Below are positions 45,005 through 56,900 of a DNA stretch of 64,000 nucleotides, in pieces. The notes beneath the pieces are model-generated. The model was not told the origin of the DNA, ran no database searches, and saw only the letters and a list, made by a program, of their open reading frames with translations. The stretch lies in NCBI GenBank assembly GCA_009746045.1, contig RPFO01000065.1, positions 8,122,741 through 8,186,740 on the forward strand, written 5' to 3'. Position 1 is the stretch's first letter; every line of letters starts with the position of its first letter. A program made the translations under genes and the position numbers. The DNA comes from Mesostigma viride (lineage: Eukaryota; Streptophyta; Mesostigmatophyceae; Mesostigmatales; Mesostigmataceae).

Positions 45005-45352
45005 CTGTTGCTGCTGCTGCGGTTGCTGCTGTTGCTGCTGTTGCTGCTGCTGCGAGTAGTCTTGGAGCCTCTCTTGGTCGTTCCTGTCATCTCCCTGCCT
45101 TGTTAAGGCGTCTAGATTGTCCCCATCCGCTGGGAACCTAGGGTTCTGATCTCTGGATCGTGAAGAGCCTTCCGCAGGTCTCTCCATGACCTCACCTGTA
45201 TCTGTCCCTGCTTGGACGTGCAGTGGTACCTCTATCCCCTCTGTACCGTGCTCGTGGTTGTCTACCGGTTCTACCTCTGTATTCTCTAGATCTCGTTCTC
45301 TAGTCTCTTCCTCTGTATCTCTGGCGTTCCTTGTTTGGGACCGTGTGGGCAT
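44327..45352 (-). CDS. Gypsy gag N-terminal ORF with long polyglutamine tract
   Basis: 341 codons starting MPTRSQTRNARDTEEETR. The N-terminus is acidic, and about 60 residues are almost pure Gln (CAG/CAA, plus-strand GCT/GTT repeats at 44880-45055). An acidic segment (DEEGEVPGADGEFDDLEG) follows, then an Arg/Pro-rich end. Low complexity prevents a firm functional call. Position and the immediate overlap with the capsid ORF suggest a gag N-terminal or matrix-like part. Confidence 0.65.
44880..45055. repeat. CAG/CAA trinucleotide tract (polyGln coding)
   Basis: Plus-strand GCTGCTGTTGCT repeats, interrupted by CGG, encode polyGln in the minus-strand gag frame. Mixed CAG/CAA codons keep the amino acid while breaking the perfect DNA repeat. 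Confidence 0.9.
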
Positions 45353-45486
45353 GGTGCTCGTACCGGTACCTTACACTGCAGGCAACACCTCCCTAGGAAG
45401 GAAGAGAGAGAAAGGGAGAGAGAGCAACCACGTGCTATAGAGCTATGACTATAGAACCTAATACTACTCCCTAATAATGGTCTCCT

Positions 45487-45828
45487 CTACTGTTTGCTAG
45501 GGCCAATGGTCAGCTGAGAGAAGGTCACTGTAACTGCTGTCCCCTCCCCCTGACTGCTGAGCGTGGGTGGCTTAGAGCATTCACGAGTGGTGTGCATCCC
45601 CTCAGGCAATGGCATGTGTTCCCTAACAAACCTATCAGCATCAGTGATGTTATCAAACCCCTTCCATTTAGCACTAGAGTCCTTAGACACTATCTTGTCC
45701 TTGATGTGTTCTTCACATGCCTTCCAACTGTAAAATATGGCTGGTCTACCCTCGCCCCCATCATGGGCCACGGCATAGTAAGGAAATCCAGATTGACCAC
45801 CCTTATTTATTCTGTTGCGTCTGGGCAT
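45487..45828 (-). CDS. Small RNase H1 hybrid-binding / viroplasmin-like domain protein in the gypsy leader
   Basis: 113 codons starting MPRRNRINKGG. Residues about 15-75 match the hybrid-binding domain of RNase H1 (also the conserved part of caulimovirus inclusion-body protein): YYAVAHDG, AIFYSWKACEEHIKDK, AKWKGFDNITDADRFVREHM. The tyrosine pair, the SW...C motif and the K-x-F step are all present. The domain binds RNA-DNA hybrids or dsRNA. There is no RNase H catalytic domain attached. The ORF lies between the 5' LTR and gag on the same strand. It may help hybrid handling during reverse transcription or translation of the downstream ORFs; both are inference. Confidence 0.8.
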   Translation of the reverse strand: MPRRNRINKGGQSGFPYYAVAHDGGEGRPAIFYSWKACEEHIKDKIVSKDSSAKWKGFDNITDADRFVREHMPLPEGMHTTRECSKPPTLSSQGEGTAVTVTFSQLTIGPSKQ

Positions 45829-46559
45829 GTTACATCATAGGCTGGCAGAGGCTTGCAAGCAGGAGAGAAAGAGGGGATCCCAGGCTACCTCTAGGTGCAG
45901 TGACCTTTACCAGCACAAACGAGGGAGAAGCACAGAGTCTAACACAGCACACGCCCGAGCCTTCCGCAGGAACGGGCTATACGCACACACGGAGGTAAAC
46001 ACCGTCAACACAGTCGGCAACAGCCAGACGGTATCCACCCCCACGACCCCTTGCAGGTCAAACAACGAATGGCCGTCTCCGCGACGTCCATGGGCACCAA
46101 CAACATTTACAACCTATAGAGGGTACAACATATAACATAAACCCCCTACGCGCGCGGACCCGGATAGAAAGCGAGCTCGCCAGCTAGCCTTCAGCAGGCA
46201 TAGCTTGTAAAGAAAGACTTCTAACTAGGGGACGTACCATCTTCGATGACGTTAATCCCTCCTGAGCTGGCCGCCACCCGGTGTCGTTGAAGGCAAGCCC
46301 TGGCCGCCACTAGGTGTCGTTGAAAACAGGAGAGCTGAACGCTATCGTTGACAGCACCTCACCACAGGACTATTGCTAGCCCCGCCGAGTATCCCAGACT
46401 GGCCGCTTGCTGCCTAGGTCGTCGTTGAATCCCTTACGGGCTGGCCGCCGGCCTGACAGCAATCGTTGAATTCCGGAACCTCTACCTACGCCAAGCTTCG
46501 TCTTGGTATCCTAATTGGCTCACTAACCCTCTCCGCGAGAGTTAGCTAACCTTCCCAGC
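45829..46559 (-). other. Gypsy 5' untranslated leader
   Basis: Non-coding sequence between the 5' LTR/primer site and the HBD-like ORF. Near 46270-46480 several GCTGGCCGCC...GTCGTTGAA units repeat imperfectly. Confidence 0.5.
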
Positions 46560-46578
46560 ACATTTCCTCCGATAACCA
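46560..46578 (-). promoter_or_regulatory. Probable primer binding site of the gypsy element
   Basis: Read on the minus strand, TGGTTATCGGAGGAAATG lies about one base after the 5' LTR. It starts with the TGG expected for pairing to a tRNA 3' CCA end. The tRNA was not identified. Confidence 0.5.
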
Positions 46579-46579
46579 G

Positions 46580-47167
46580 TGTTACGTCCCTGCCCAGACA
46601 CACCTAGCCTGAGCTACGTAGCGAAAGACCCTCCTTGCCGGAATTAGGAATAATTCAAGATAGCCTAAAGTAGGTTGCGCTTCACGACGTGAGTCGTGAG
46701 ATATCTGGCATCACGGCTTAATGCCAAGCTAATTAGTTCACACTTATATTGGCTAGCAATACCAATTACAAATGGATAATGCCCCGGGCTCAATGTGTAG
46801 GCGTATTCGCACTTATCATTCATTAAACCAAGAGGACGAGACCCTCGTCCTCGGACCAATTTAACCTAGGTTGGTTGCGGCGCAGATACACGCCAATTTC
46901 CCTAGAACAATCCGAGTCACTCATTCCACGTAGGATCCGGGCCGACATCGACCCTCAACTGTAGGATCCACGCCTAGAACTACTGAGGGACTCAGAACTG
47001 GCGCGGCGCCACAGCGCCGGCCCCTAGAAGGACAACCTAGGACCAAAATAACTAGTCCAATTCACACAATAGCCAAGGTCCATAAAACCCAAGTCCAATA
47101 GACCAAACAGTGAGCCTTAGTAATTTATTCCATTGTTACGTCCGACCAAAAGGGCAGGGACGTAACA
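46580..47167 (-). repeat. Gypsy 5' LTR
   Basis: 588 bp, TG...CA ends, nearly identical to 15358-15940 (differences include a four-base TGAG insertion near 47110). It should hold the element promoter. Confidence 0.93.
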
Positions 47168-47172
47168 CCCCG

Positions 47173-47999
47173 GTGCCCAACTGACTGAACTATTGACGCC
47201 GACTGGATGACTACACTACTGATGGAGGGCTTTCCAAGGAGTGCCGGCCAGCAGCCAGCTACTGCCAAGTGCCAACGTTGCCCGCGTGCACGCAGGCGAC
47301 AGAAGTCACATATAATCATGTATGGAGGGCAACGATCCCAAGGAGTGCCAGCAGCCAGCTAAGTACCAGCAGCCTGCTAACGTAGTAACGTTACGCGGGT
47401 GCAGGCGACAGAAGTCACACAAGTACCTGCCCCCCAAAAGCCGTCTGTCCGGAAGACAGAAGAGAAAACAGAAAAATGCGGAAACAACCCCAAGGATGCG
47501 ATGTCCATATTTAAGGTTTCCTTTTTCAGGTTTCTTTCTGCAGTGCATGATTACCGCGAGAACGTTTTGCATGGAGGACCACCGCGTTAATAATCTAGTA
47601 CACCCGACGTACCAAATCGGTTAATGCTACTATTTTATCTGCAACTATATGGCCATGTTTTCTGTACTTCTATAACAACAACATAGAATTACAGTGGGTC
47701 GCCTGCGTGAAGTGAATGATCACCTTACCTTGCGTTTGGGCGCCATCCGCTTTCTGCCACTATCCTGCAAGGCTCTTCCGTCGGCGTCAGCGATTATTAC
47801 AACCAATTTCACGGAGCAATTTCAACATTCGTGCATGCGTCATGAGTGCAGTTCAGGAAGGTAATATGCTTTTATTGGTTCTAGGCGTGTTATCAGAGTC
47901 GTCGGCATGACTTGCAGAAATATCTAGTTTGAGCTTTTATCCTAAAAGTACGCATACCCATATAGCCGCCTCGCCATCCCGTAACCCATCGCCCCCTAA
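47173..47999. other. Region upstream of tRNase Z, with a tandem duplication
   Basis: Two copies of a segment of about 100 bp (GATGGAGGGCTTTCCAAGGA and TGGAGGGCAACGATCCCAAG, each ending GCAGGCGACAGAAGTCACA) occupy 47221-47420. The rest to 47999 should contain the tRNase Z promoter; I see no clear core element. Confidence 0.5.
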
Positions 48000-50900
48000 A
48001 TGACACCTTGTCCATTGTCCGACACTGCAGCATGTGCGAGCAACGCTGATGCTGTCACGGCCCCATCAACGGGCGTCACAGAGCCCAAACGCAAGGCAAC
48101 AAAACAAGAAAGGCGAGATGCGATCAAGGCGGCGACGTGTGCTGGTTACGATATAGAAGGAATATCAATAGGTGGGTTTTCGGTTTGATGTTTAGTTTCT
48201 ATGCAGTACTTGCACAATGCAAAGCTCGCTCCCAAGTGCAACCCTGACAAAACGTCAGCATTGCTGAATCTCGATGTGTGTGGCATGTCTTGGTTAAGCT
48301 ATTTCCAATGCATACATGGCAGGGTTGCTGAACCTACGCTGGAGACGTTGGTGTTCAGCAACACCAGGCACGGAAGCGAGTCGTGCAAATAACGACATGC
48401 AATTTCATGGCATGCAATCCACTGTGCTGTTGAATCCGCTTTACGAAAGCCCGTGGTTAACAATTTAGGATGTTTATTGATTAATATCGGCTGCACATGA
48501 ATGAATACAGGTTTCATCGATCTTGCCTGTCCTGGGCGTCATGCAAACTCCATCCGTGTCACATAATGCGCTGCATTCGTAGTGGGCACTATTCGCCATA
48601 CGAGACCACGGGTTCTTGTAACATATAGACTACACCCCCCGCATTGGAAGTTTGTTATTATGGGTCAATTTTTGCCGTATTTGCATTACGAATAACCCTG
48701 GATTGTTTGTTGGGGAGCCAGTTAGAGTCCCGGGTTTTTATTATTTAATTAAAACCTTTTGTTTGTTTGTTTGTCCTGCAGCCGTTCAAGGCACGTGGGT
48801 ACTTATTTAATTAGATTTCTTTTGTTTGTTTGGTAGATATGGTACACGCCGTCCCCAACCCGGCCCGGCGGCCCCCCTTTCGGCGGCCACAGGCTATAGT
48901 CAGTGGAGGTCTCAGGTCAGTGATACCCTATTTAATTGCTCAAGGCCCATAAGTATCGCACATGAGTAGTACATCTTACATGTACATCTGTAGACACGCT
49001 CAGGCCTCAGCCTCTACTGAGTACCGACCGACGTGCCCTGCCGAGGCAGTACTGTAGAGCGTGGATTGCTGGATGCAAAAGCGGTTCACTTGGTTCGCGC
49101 CTCACCCCGCGCTCGGCCTGCCGCGTCTCGCGGGTTTTTTTCGATTTTCACGATATTTCATGTTTCCCGCCTGTCCAAGGTATTTTCGAAGGTTTTATGT
49201 ACTTTATATTATATAATATAAAGTGTTTGTTTGTTTTCTCACAGGGCGACGACCCCGTGCCCACATGAGTTAATTAATTAATTTTGTTTGTTTGTTTGTT
49301 GAGTCCAGTCCTCAGCCCCCGGAGTTAATTAATTAATTTTCTTTTGTTTTTTTTATGGTTTTCAGCCAGAACATCTTCCAGAAGCTAATTATTTAGTTAG
49401 AACTTCCAATGCGGGGGGTGCATACTGGGATGCACTCACCCATGTAACTCAGGTCCACCGCGAGGGGACGGGTGGGTGGACCTGAGAGCCTTTCTAACCC
49501 ATCCTCTGTTCTGTAGGGCCTCTATCTAGTCATTTCATGATGCTTATCCTCTCTGCCTTTCGCTACCTCTAGTACCTATTACTCTGCCCTACCTGTTTAT
49601 CCTCTCTATCTACCTCTAGTACCTCTTACTCTGCCATACCTGTTTATCTACTCTATCTACCTCTAGTACCTCTTCATCGGCCCTACATGTTTAGATTGTT
49701 CATGTGTCCTGTTTTCACATACCGCCGCCTGACCTCGCGCGCTTACTGAAAGCCTCTTCCCTGTTCATGCCTGTGAAGGATGGCTAGCCTGACAAGGACC
49801 TGGCTAGGGCCATGGCGATTACTGTTTTTCAGCCTGACTTCCAAGCCGTTCGGTTACTGCCGGCCTCGGGTTTGTCTCGCCCCGCTTGCGTGTGTTTGGC
49901 ATCCCTATAAACACAGCATACACACACGCACACACACACGCACACACACACACACACACACGCACACACACACACACGCACACACACACGCACGCACACA
50001 CACACACACGCACGCACACACACACGCACACACACACGCCTATACTATAGTGACCACACACACACACACAATAACTAGCAGGCAATCCACACAGGATAGC
50101 GCACCTGCCTGCTGGCTAACTTGGAAAACGTGTGCCTTGGAAACGGGGCAACTTTGAAAAGGTGTATCTCATGGTCGTAGTTATCAGCATTGTGGCGCGC
50201 GGGTCAGGACAGAGACTTTCGACTAGGAGCTGGTGGGGACAGGTGGCGGGGTGCCAGCCCTCGGAGATAGACCCTTGCACTTTCCTTCCTCCCCGTAATT
50301 GGCAGCTCAGTTAGGATGCAATTTGAAAGGCCCTGCTTTCTTTTTCCGTTTCCGCCAATCCTTCCCCACGACACGCATTGTGCGCCGCACGATCCTCTGG
50401 TCAAGGCAACCCTTGCAAGCTTTGCTTGCAACCTTTGTTTGCCACCCCATTTGGCCTCTTTGAACGTTAGGCCATATTTACGCTTCAGCTATTTGAGCTC
50501 TTTGTTTCAAACAGGGTTGAACCTTTAAACCCTTTGAACCTTTGAAGCCTTTTTGCTACTCAAAAACCCTTCTTGTCTCTAGGTGACCCTTTTGCCTCAT
50601 TTAACCCGCTTGACCCTTAGGGCGTTTATGACCCTTTCTACACTTGAACCCATTTATCCACAGTACCACCTTAACCCTAAATACCCACTTTGATGAAACC
50701 CCCTATTCGCCAAAACCCCCCACTCTACCCCTATTTGCCGTATTTGTCCAATCAATGCACCTTGGTGGCCCCCAGGTGGCCAGGAGACATGCATCATTTT
50801 GGACCAGCTCAAGGTGGCGTTTGACAGCGGCCGGTGCCCCCAGCGCTGCGTGTTCCAGCCCACGCTTCTGCTGACACACGCACACCTGGACCATGTGGTG

Positions 50901-53900
50901 CGCGGCATGTCATGCGCGCGTGCTGGTTTTAGAGCGTGAGCGGCATGTCGTGCGCGTGTGCTGGTTTTAGAGCGCGAGCGGCATGTCGTGCGCGTGTGCT
51001 GGTTTTAGAGCGCGAGCGGCATGTCGTGCGTGTGTGCTGGTTTTAGAGCTAGGTAAATCCAACCCCTTTTGGAGCGTGGAGTCGCCCTCGCCAAGCCTTG
51101 TTAGCGTGCTGCTATGAGGCATTGTGGGTGGTGCTGTGCCTGTGTATTGTAGGATTGAGAGTTATTTTTTGGTGCTCTGGTGAGCGGTGTGTGTTGTGTC
51201 ACGGGCTGGTCTTCTGTTGCGAGGCAGATATGATGGGTGTGCTGCCACGGGGAACTGCCCTCGCGCGTGGGTCCACTTTCGGATCCCCAACCCACACCGT
51301 CTGCACGACCGCATCTGTAGTCTGTATAAAACCTTCACCGGTTTGGGTGTTATGGATTCTGTGGTACTTTGGTACCACCCACGGCTGACTGAAGCCATGG
51401 CGTTGTTGTGGGAGGGATGGCCTTTCTCTTCATGGAATGCGACCACCTGGAATAGTTGCCTTGCAGAGTGATAGCGAGGTGGAGGCGGGCGGGCGCCACG
51501 AGCGTGCACGAGATGTGGAGGGCAGCAGAGAGCAGACAGTGAAAGCAGACAGCAGCAGGCAGTGTTTTTTAATCCTGTTTCCTAGCAATGTCAGTCTTCA
51601 CCAGTCCGTGGCGCGCCGACCACGGCGGCCCACATTTGGCTTTTTTCTTTTTGTCAGCACACCATGCCTGTGTGCTGCCCCATGTGCTATCATCTGCTAC
51701 CATCTGCTACCATGTGCTGCCATGTGCTGCCGTGTGCTGCCGTCTGCTACCGCTTCCACGGCATCCGCATGTAGCGCCCCATGGAGCCTGCTGCCCCATG
51801 TATTAGAACCACCCAGGTAATGAACGCATAGATCCCAAGTTTAGCATGTCAGCCACCTCTCCTGCCATAGCGGACAGTCTCTGCCCTGCCCACGCAGCAC
51901 TGACAGTTTTTATACCGCCCACACATGGCTGGTCTGGCATGGGGGAAACGCCCGGTACCTGGCAGGGTGGCGTCCCCTTTTACGTGGCCACCCGCAGCCT
52001 GCTCGGGCTCAGCCCGCCCACGCTCATCGTCCCCCCTGCGGTGGCCCCCGCTCTGGCCCGCCTGATGGAGGTGCACCGCGAGCTGGACCAGTCAGAGCTG
52101 AAGCACACGCTGGTGCCGCTGGAGGTGGGCGGGCGTTAGTGTGCATGTGAAACTGTGTACTGGGCACTTTTCATGTTGGGATACTAGATTGTGCTGGCGT
52201 GGTCACCAGGAGGGGTCGAAGCACGCGTTCGTGCCGTGGGAGGTGGGTGTGCGCTAGTTTTAGTACACATAGGCTAGTAGTGTGTATTCGTTCTGGTGTG
52301 CGGTCTCTAAGGACGCGCGTGTGCTCCTAGTGTGTGCCAGTCTAGAGAGAGTGGATACCCGCGTGTGTGCATGGATGCCAAGTGTGTGAGCGACTATGCA
52401 GCTGCTTGGCCACTGCTCCTACTCTTGACAGGGCAGCTGGCACGCTTGCAGTTGTTGGTGGCATGCCTGGTGGCTTGCTCGGTGGCGTGCTTGGTGGCGG
52501 TCGCTCCCAGAATTGTCATAATGATAGAATTGTGATGAACTTGTGTGATAAGCTTGTGTGTAACTGCTGGCCACCGCATCCCACGGGCCCCCAACGGTAC
52601 CAGGAACAAGCTTGTCCTTGCACAGCAAAGGAGACAGGTGACCATTTTGTTAAAATTCGCTGGCTTGAGAGGCACGCGCGGCTGGGGTGGCCCGGGGGTG
52701 GACCCCCGATTCACTGTGAAATGGGGGGTATGCAAATTGAGTGAACCAAGTGCCACCCTTTGAAGAAAGATGACAGTAGCTGCAGTATCCGTGACGCCCC
52801 TTGCAGCAGGAAACATGGTGAGGTGTAGATCCTGGGACAGCCTTCGCAGGCATTCCGGCCTATCCGTTCACCAGTGCCCCACCGGTAGGATATGACGAAT
52901 GGCCGTGCGTCCATGTAGTGTCTGTCTGTAAGCTGCTCCCCGCATGGGACTGACGTGGCCCATGTGAGTGGCGACCCTAGTTTCTTTTTATTTGATGTGT
53001 GAAAGCACCGTGGAACTGACCTGGGTGGGACTGGGCATTCCAGCCCGCTTGACGCGCAGGGATTCCTGTCTGGAGCTGATTGTGATGAAGCTCTCTCTCT
53101 CGCTCTCTCTCGTCATGCTTGCATCAAGATCGTCCTGGATGATGCTGGTTGGTTAACTTCATCACAACCCTGCAGATCGGGTCGGAGTACGCGCTGGGCA
53201 AGGACTGGGTGGTGAAGCCGTTTCCTACGTACCATACGGTGCCAAGTCAGGTACGTACGTGCGGATGTGCGTGCGAACGTACGTGCGGATGTATGTATGT
53301 CCGTTCGTGTCTCCACACCCACCCAGCATCCTTCCTGCGAGATCTTGCTGTGAGCACACGCCCATGGAGCGAAACCTTGCCAGCTATGAGCTGCGCGCGG
53401 TTGGCTTCTTAGTATGCCTCTCACTAGCACGCTCTGGCATCCCTGCGGCCATCTTATTCATGCTATGGGGGACCTGCTGAGATCTTGACGTGTGGCGGTG
53501 TGTGCTTGGTGTTGGTTCTGTTCCTGAGTTTGTCTCAAGTCTACCCAGCAATCACGACATGTATGTGTAGATGTGGCGAGGTGGTCTCGCGGCAACATCC
53601 CATGCCCATTGTTAACCGCACGGGTAGCTATTTCTTTGCCGCAATATTCACATGCCGAGGTGAGGGAGCGGTGCTTGTAACCTGTAACGTTCACCGGGGA
53701 GCTACGGCAACGTCCTGTGGCTACTTCTGGAGCCAGCCTTGCTGATCCGATGTTGGTCTGTCCTCGCCCATGATGCTCGTTCTGGGTCCCGTGCCACACC
53801 GTAGCCTGGGCGGCTCTGCTGCTTCTGCCACCGCCTGTAACAGGGATTGCGTGGATGTCAGGTCATCACCGCTGCCCCTGCACCCCTGTACTGCGCTCTG

Positions 53901-56900
53901 CTTCTATTGTCAGAATGCCGGTGTTCTAGACGGGTTGCTTGAATGTAGGGAAATGGGGCTCCGTTTCTCTGCTTAAATGTGCTGCTATCCAAGGACAATA
54001 AACCTGCTGAATGTTCGAATTCAAAGTGCTGGGGCATCACGGCCGGTCGCATGATAACTCCAAACGTGGACTTTTGAATGCTGCACCGGCTATCCTACAG
54101 GGCTATCTCATCTACAACCGGCGCCGCAAGCTGAAACCTGAGTACCTGGGACTCCCTGGGAAAGAGATTCAAGCACTTCGGGCGTCCGGGGTGGAGGTGG
54201 GCAACTTTATACCGTGCAGCCTAAAGAAACATAACTACCTTAACACGACTACCTTATGAGTAAAATATATAAAAGAAACACAACTACCTTATGAGTAAAA
54301 TATATAAAAGAAACACAACTACCTTATCAGTAAAATATATAAAAGAAACACAACTACCTTATGAGTAAAATATAGAAAAGAAACACAACTACCTTATGAG
54401 TAAAATATAGAAAAGAAACACAACTACCTTATGAGTAAAATATATAAGTATGTATAGCGTGTTGGCCATCATTGGCATTGGGGAACCGTTCCTGATTCCT
54501 CCCATGTCTGCCCTCACGGTTGTTACTGCCAGGTATGAGCTACTGTAGCACCCTGTCACTGTTCACAAGGCATATCTTCGTTGCAAAGGTAAAACCAGCA
54601 GCAGGAAGGGTTATTGAAGACACACATGATACTTTCACTGCAAGCATTGGAATCACTGTGGCACATCCCTTCTGGCTGTTGGGCCACCCGTGACCTTTTT
54701 TCGCCTGACCTGGAACCCATGGAAAGGACTTGCAATGGGGCGGTGTGCGTTGACGTCCCGCTCCTCTTTGATCTGGGTTTGGAGACCCCTCACCCTGCAT
54801 CGCGTGGACCACCTTTGGTGCTGCCTGTCATCCAAGAGCAAGGGATGCTGCAGGCAACCATACGCTAGCATTACGTGCCGCATGATTCCTACAGTGCGCG
54901 CAACCACACGCCAGCATGACGTGCCGCACTGTTCCTACAGCGCGCGCAACCACACGCCAGCATGACGTGCCGCATGATTCATACATTATTATGAATATAT
55001 TGTTACAAGAACGGGGATTCCGCCCCCGGGCCCCCGGTAGTAACCGATATTGTGCCTCTCCGGCGTTTGTGGCCGGTCTCCGGCCGGACACGTCACCTAC
55101 TCTACTACAACCGTCTATGGAACGTGTGCACATTTAGGGCCCACTGAACGCGAGCAAATATTCCAGTCCGGGCGACCAACTTGAGAGTGAAAATCTTCCG
55201 CTAGTTCCCGGCCAATAATCGGGCAACAACCCCACCACGTTTGTCACACACATAGCGCTTGAATCGTTCCCAATGCCGCAATTCTGTGGTCAACACGCCA
55301 CGCTACTCGAATGCGGAAGAGTTTGCGCAGCAATGTGGACAAGAGTTTGGGCAAACAACCCGCTGCACGCTAGCCAAAATCACGCAGTTTGCTGTCTGAT
55401 AAAAGTTTGGCCGCAATGGTGGCACAAATGGGACAAACTTTGGCGCGCAACCAAGCCAACGGCACGCATGTAAGGGAACCCCTACGGTCGACCCCCCAAT
55501 CGCGGTCGCCGCGGCACGCTACTCGCATGCGGCAACAGTTTGCGGAAGAGTTTGCGCAAACTGTTCGCTGTCTAAAATCGTAGTATATAGGGCAATACAT
55601 CATATACATACCGCTGAGTATACCACCATGTTATTCAAATATAAAAATATAAATATTATTGCCTGTGGGTAGCCACCTTCCCCTCCGGCCCGCTCTGACC
55701 CCCGGGCATGGCCGCACCGACTGCCTCAGTTTTGCATTCACGACTCCCTACGGGCGTCCGCAGAAAGGGCTGATATCGTAGGCCCGTCCCCTTGAATGCT
55801 TGGAGCATACTGCATGTTCTCACTGGCATGTCGCTGCCGCTGCTTGCATTTCTGGGGCTATCATGTCCCGTTCGTGTGAACGTGCCAGGTGTCCGTCACG
55901 GTGGACGTGCCCGAGGTGGCGTTCACGGGCGACACGACGCCCGAGTTTATTCTGGACGCTCGCAACGCCGACGTCCTGCGCGCGCGCCTGCTGGTGATGG
56001 AGATGACGTTTGTGGACGACAGCGTGACCGTGGAGCAGGCGGTGGAGACGGGCCACACACACATTGACCAGGTGGGGCTGGTGCACTACAACTATATGAT
56101 ATGTTTATGGTGTGTTTGCCTACACTGGCCACTTTTGATGCTGACCATGTGAGGGTCTGCTCAGCACGCTTGTTTGCTTGTTTGTTGGACAGTTGGGGAT
56201 GCGGCACGTGAACCCCCACCCTTTATCAACGGAATTAAGGCATACTTTTCGCTCATAAGGAGCTCGCCTCGGCCCACCGTAAGTGCCTGTGGACACTCAT
56301 GACATGGCCAAGTGTTTGTCTCTTCAAAATATGCTGTCTTGCTCATCCACCTGGCGGGGATGTGGCATGCGTATGCCTACACTGGCCACTTGTGATGTCG
56401 ACTTGTGTGTGTGTGTGTGTGCGTGTGTGTGTGTGTTTGCAAAATATTCTTGCTTGCTTGCTTGCTTGTTGACCTTCTGGGGATGCGGCATGTACATACC
56501 TAGTAATATACAAATTCAATGATGCTACCTATATTAGTATACAAATACCTAGTAATATACAAGTTCAATGATGCTACCTACTAAGCGCTTGTTCACTAGT
56601 TGACCCGATGGGAACGCGGCGCACTAATACTCCCTGTCTAGTACCTGTGGACACTCATGGCGCTACATGTGCTGCTGCCTAGGATGCGACCTAGGCTACT
56701 CATCGTGATCACTTGATAAGGCCACCTTCGATGCCGCCTATGCGCTTGTTTGCACACTGGTGTCAAGTGAGTGAAAAAATTAGCAAGCACGCGTGCGTAC
56801 TTTTTCACCCGAGGGGGATACCGTGCATAGGACTGCGATGCAGCAGAGAAGGAATGCCATGCAGCATAGGAGTGCAATGCAGCATAGGCGTAATGGACTT

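Larger units (their letters stand above)
15353..47172 (-). mobile_element. Ty3/gypsy chromovirus-like LTR retrotransposon with nested insertions
   Basis: LTRs at 15358-15940 and 46580-47167 begin TGTTACGTCCCTGCCC and end GGGCAGGGACGTAACA. The 5-bp target duplication CCCCG lies at 15353-15357 and 47168-47172. Coding order on the minus strand is HBD-like ORF, polyQ gag, capsid-like gag, CCHC, protease, reverse transcriptase, RNase H, integrase, chromodomain and a long extra ORF. By eye the LTRs differ by about one substitution and two small indels (583 versus 588 bp), so the element is young. It spans 31.8 kb only because an 18.4-kb copia element and a 1.7-kb TIR element lie inside; without them it is about 11.7 kb. 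Several frame changes interrupt the ORFs, so this copy is probably defective, or the assembly has indels. Confidence 0.93.

Noticed and set aside
50903-51050. Repeat containing GTTTTAGAGC, resembling a Cas9 guide-scaffold or CRISPR repeat
   Set aside because: Chance similarity; four contiguous 38-bp units without unique spacers in a eukaryotic intron, no cas genes.
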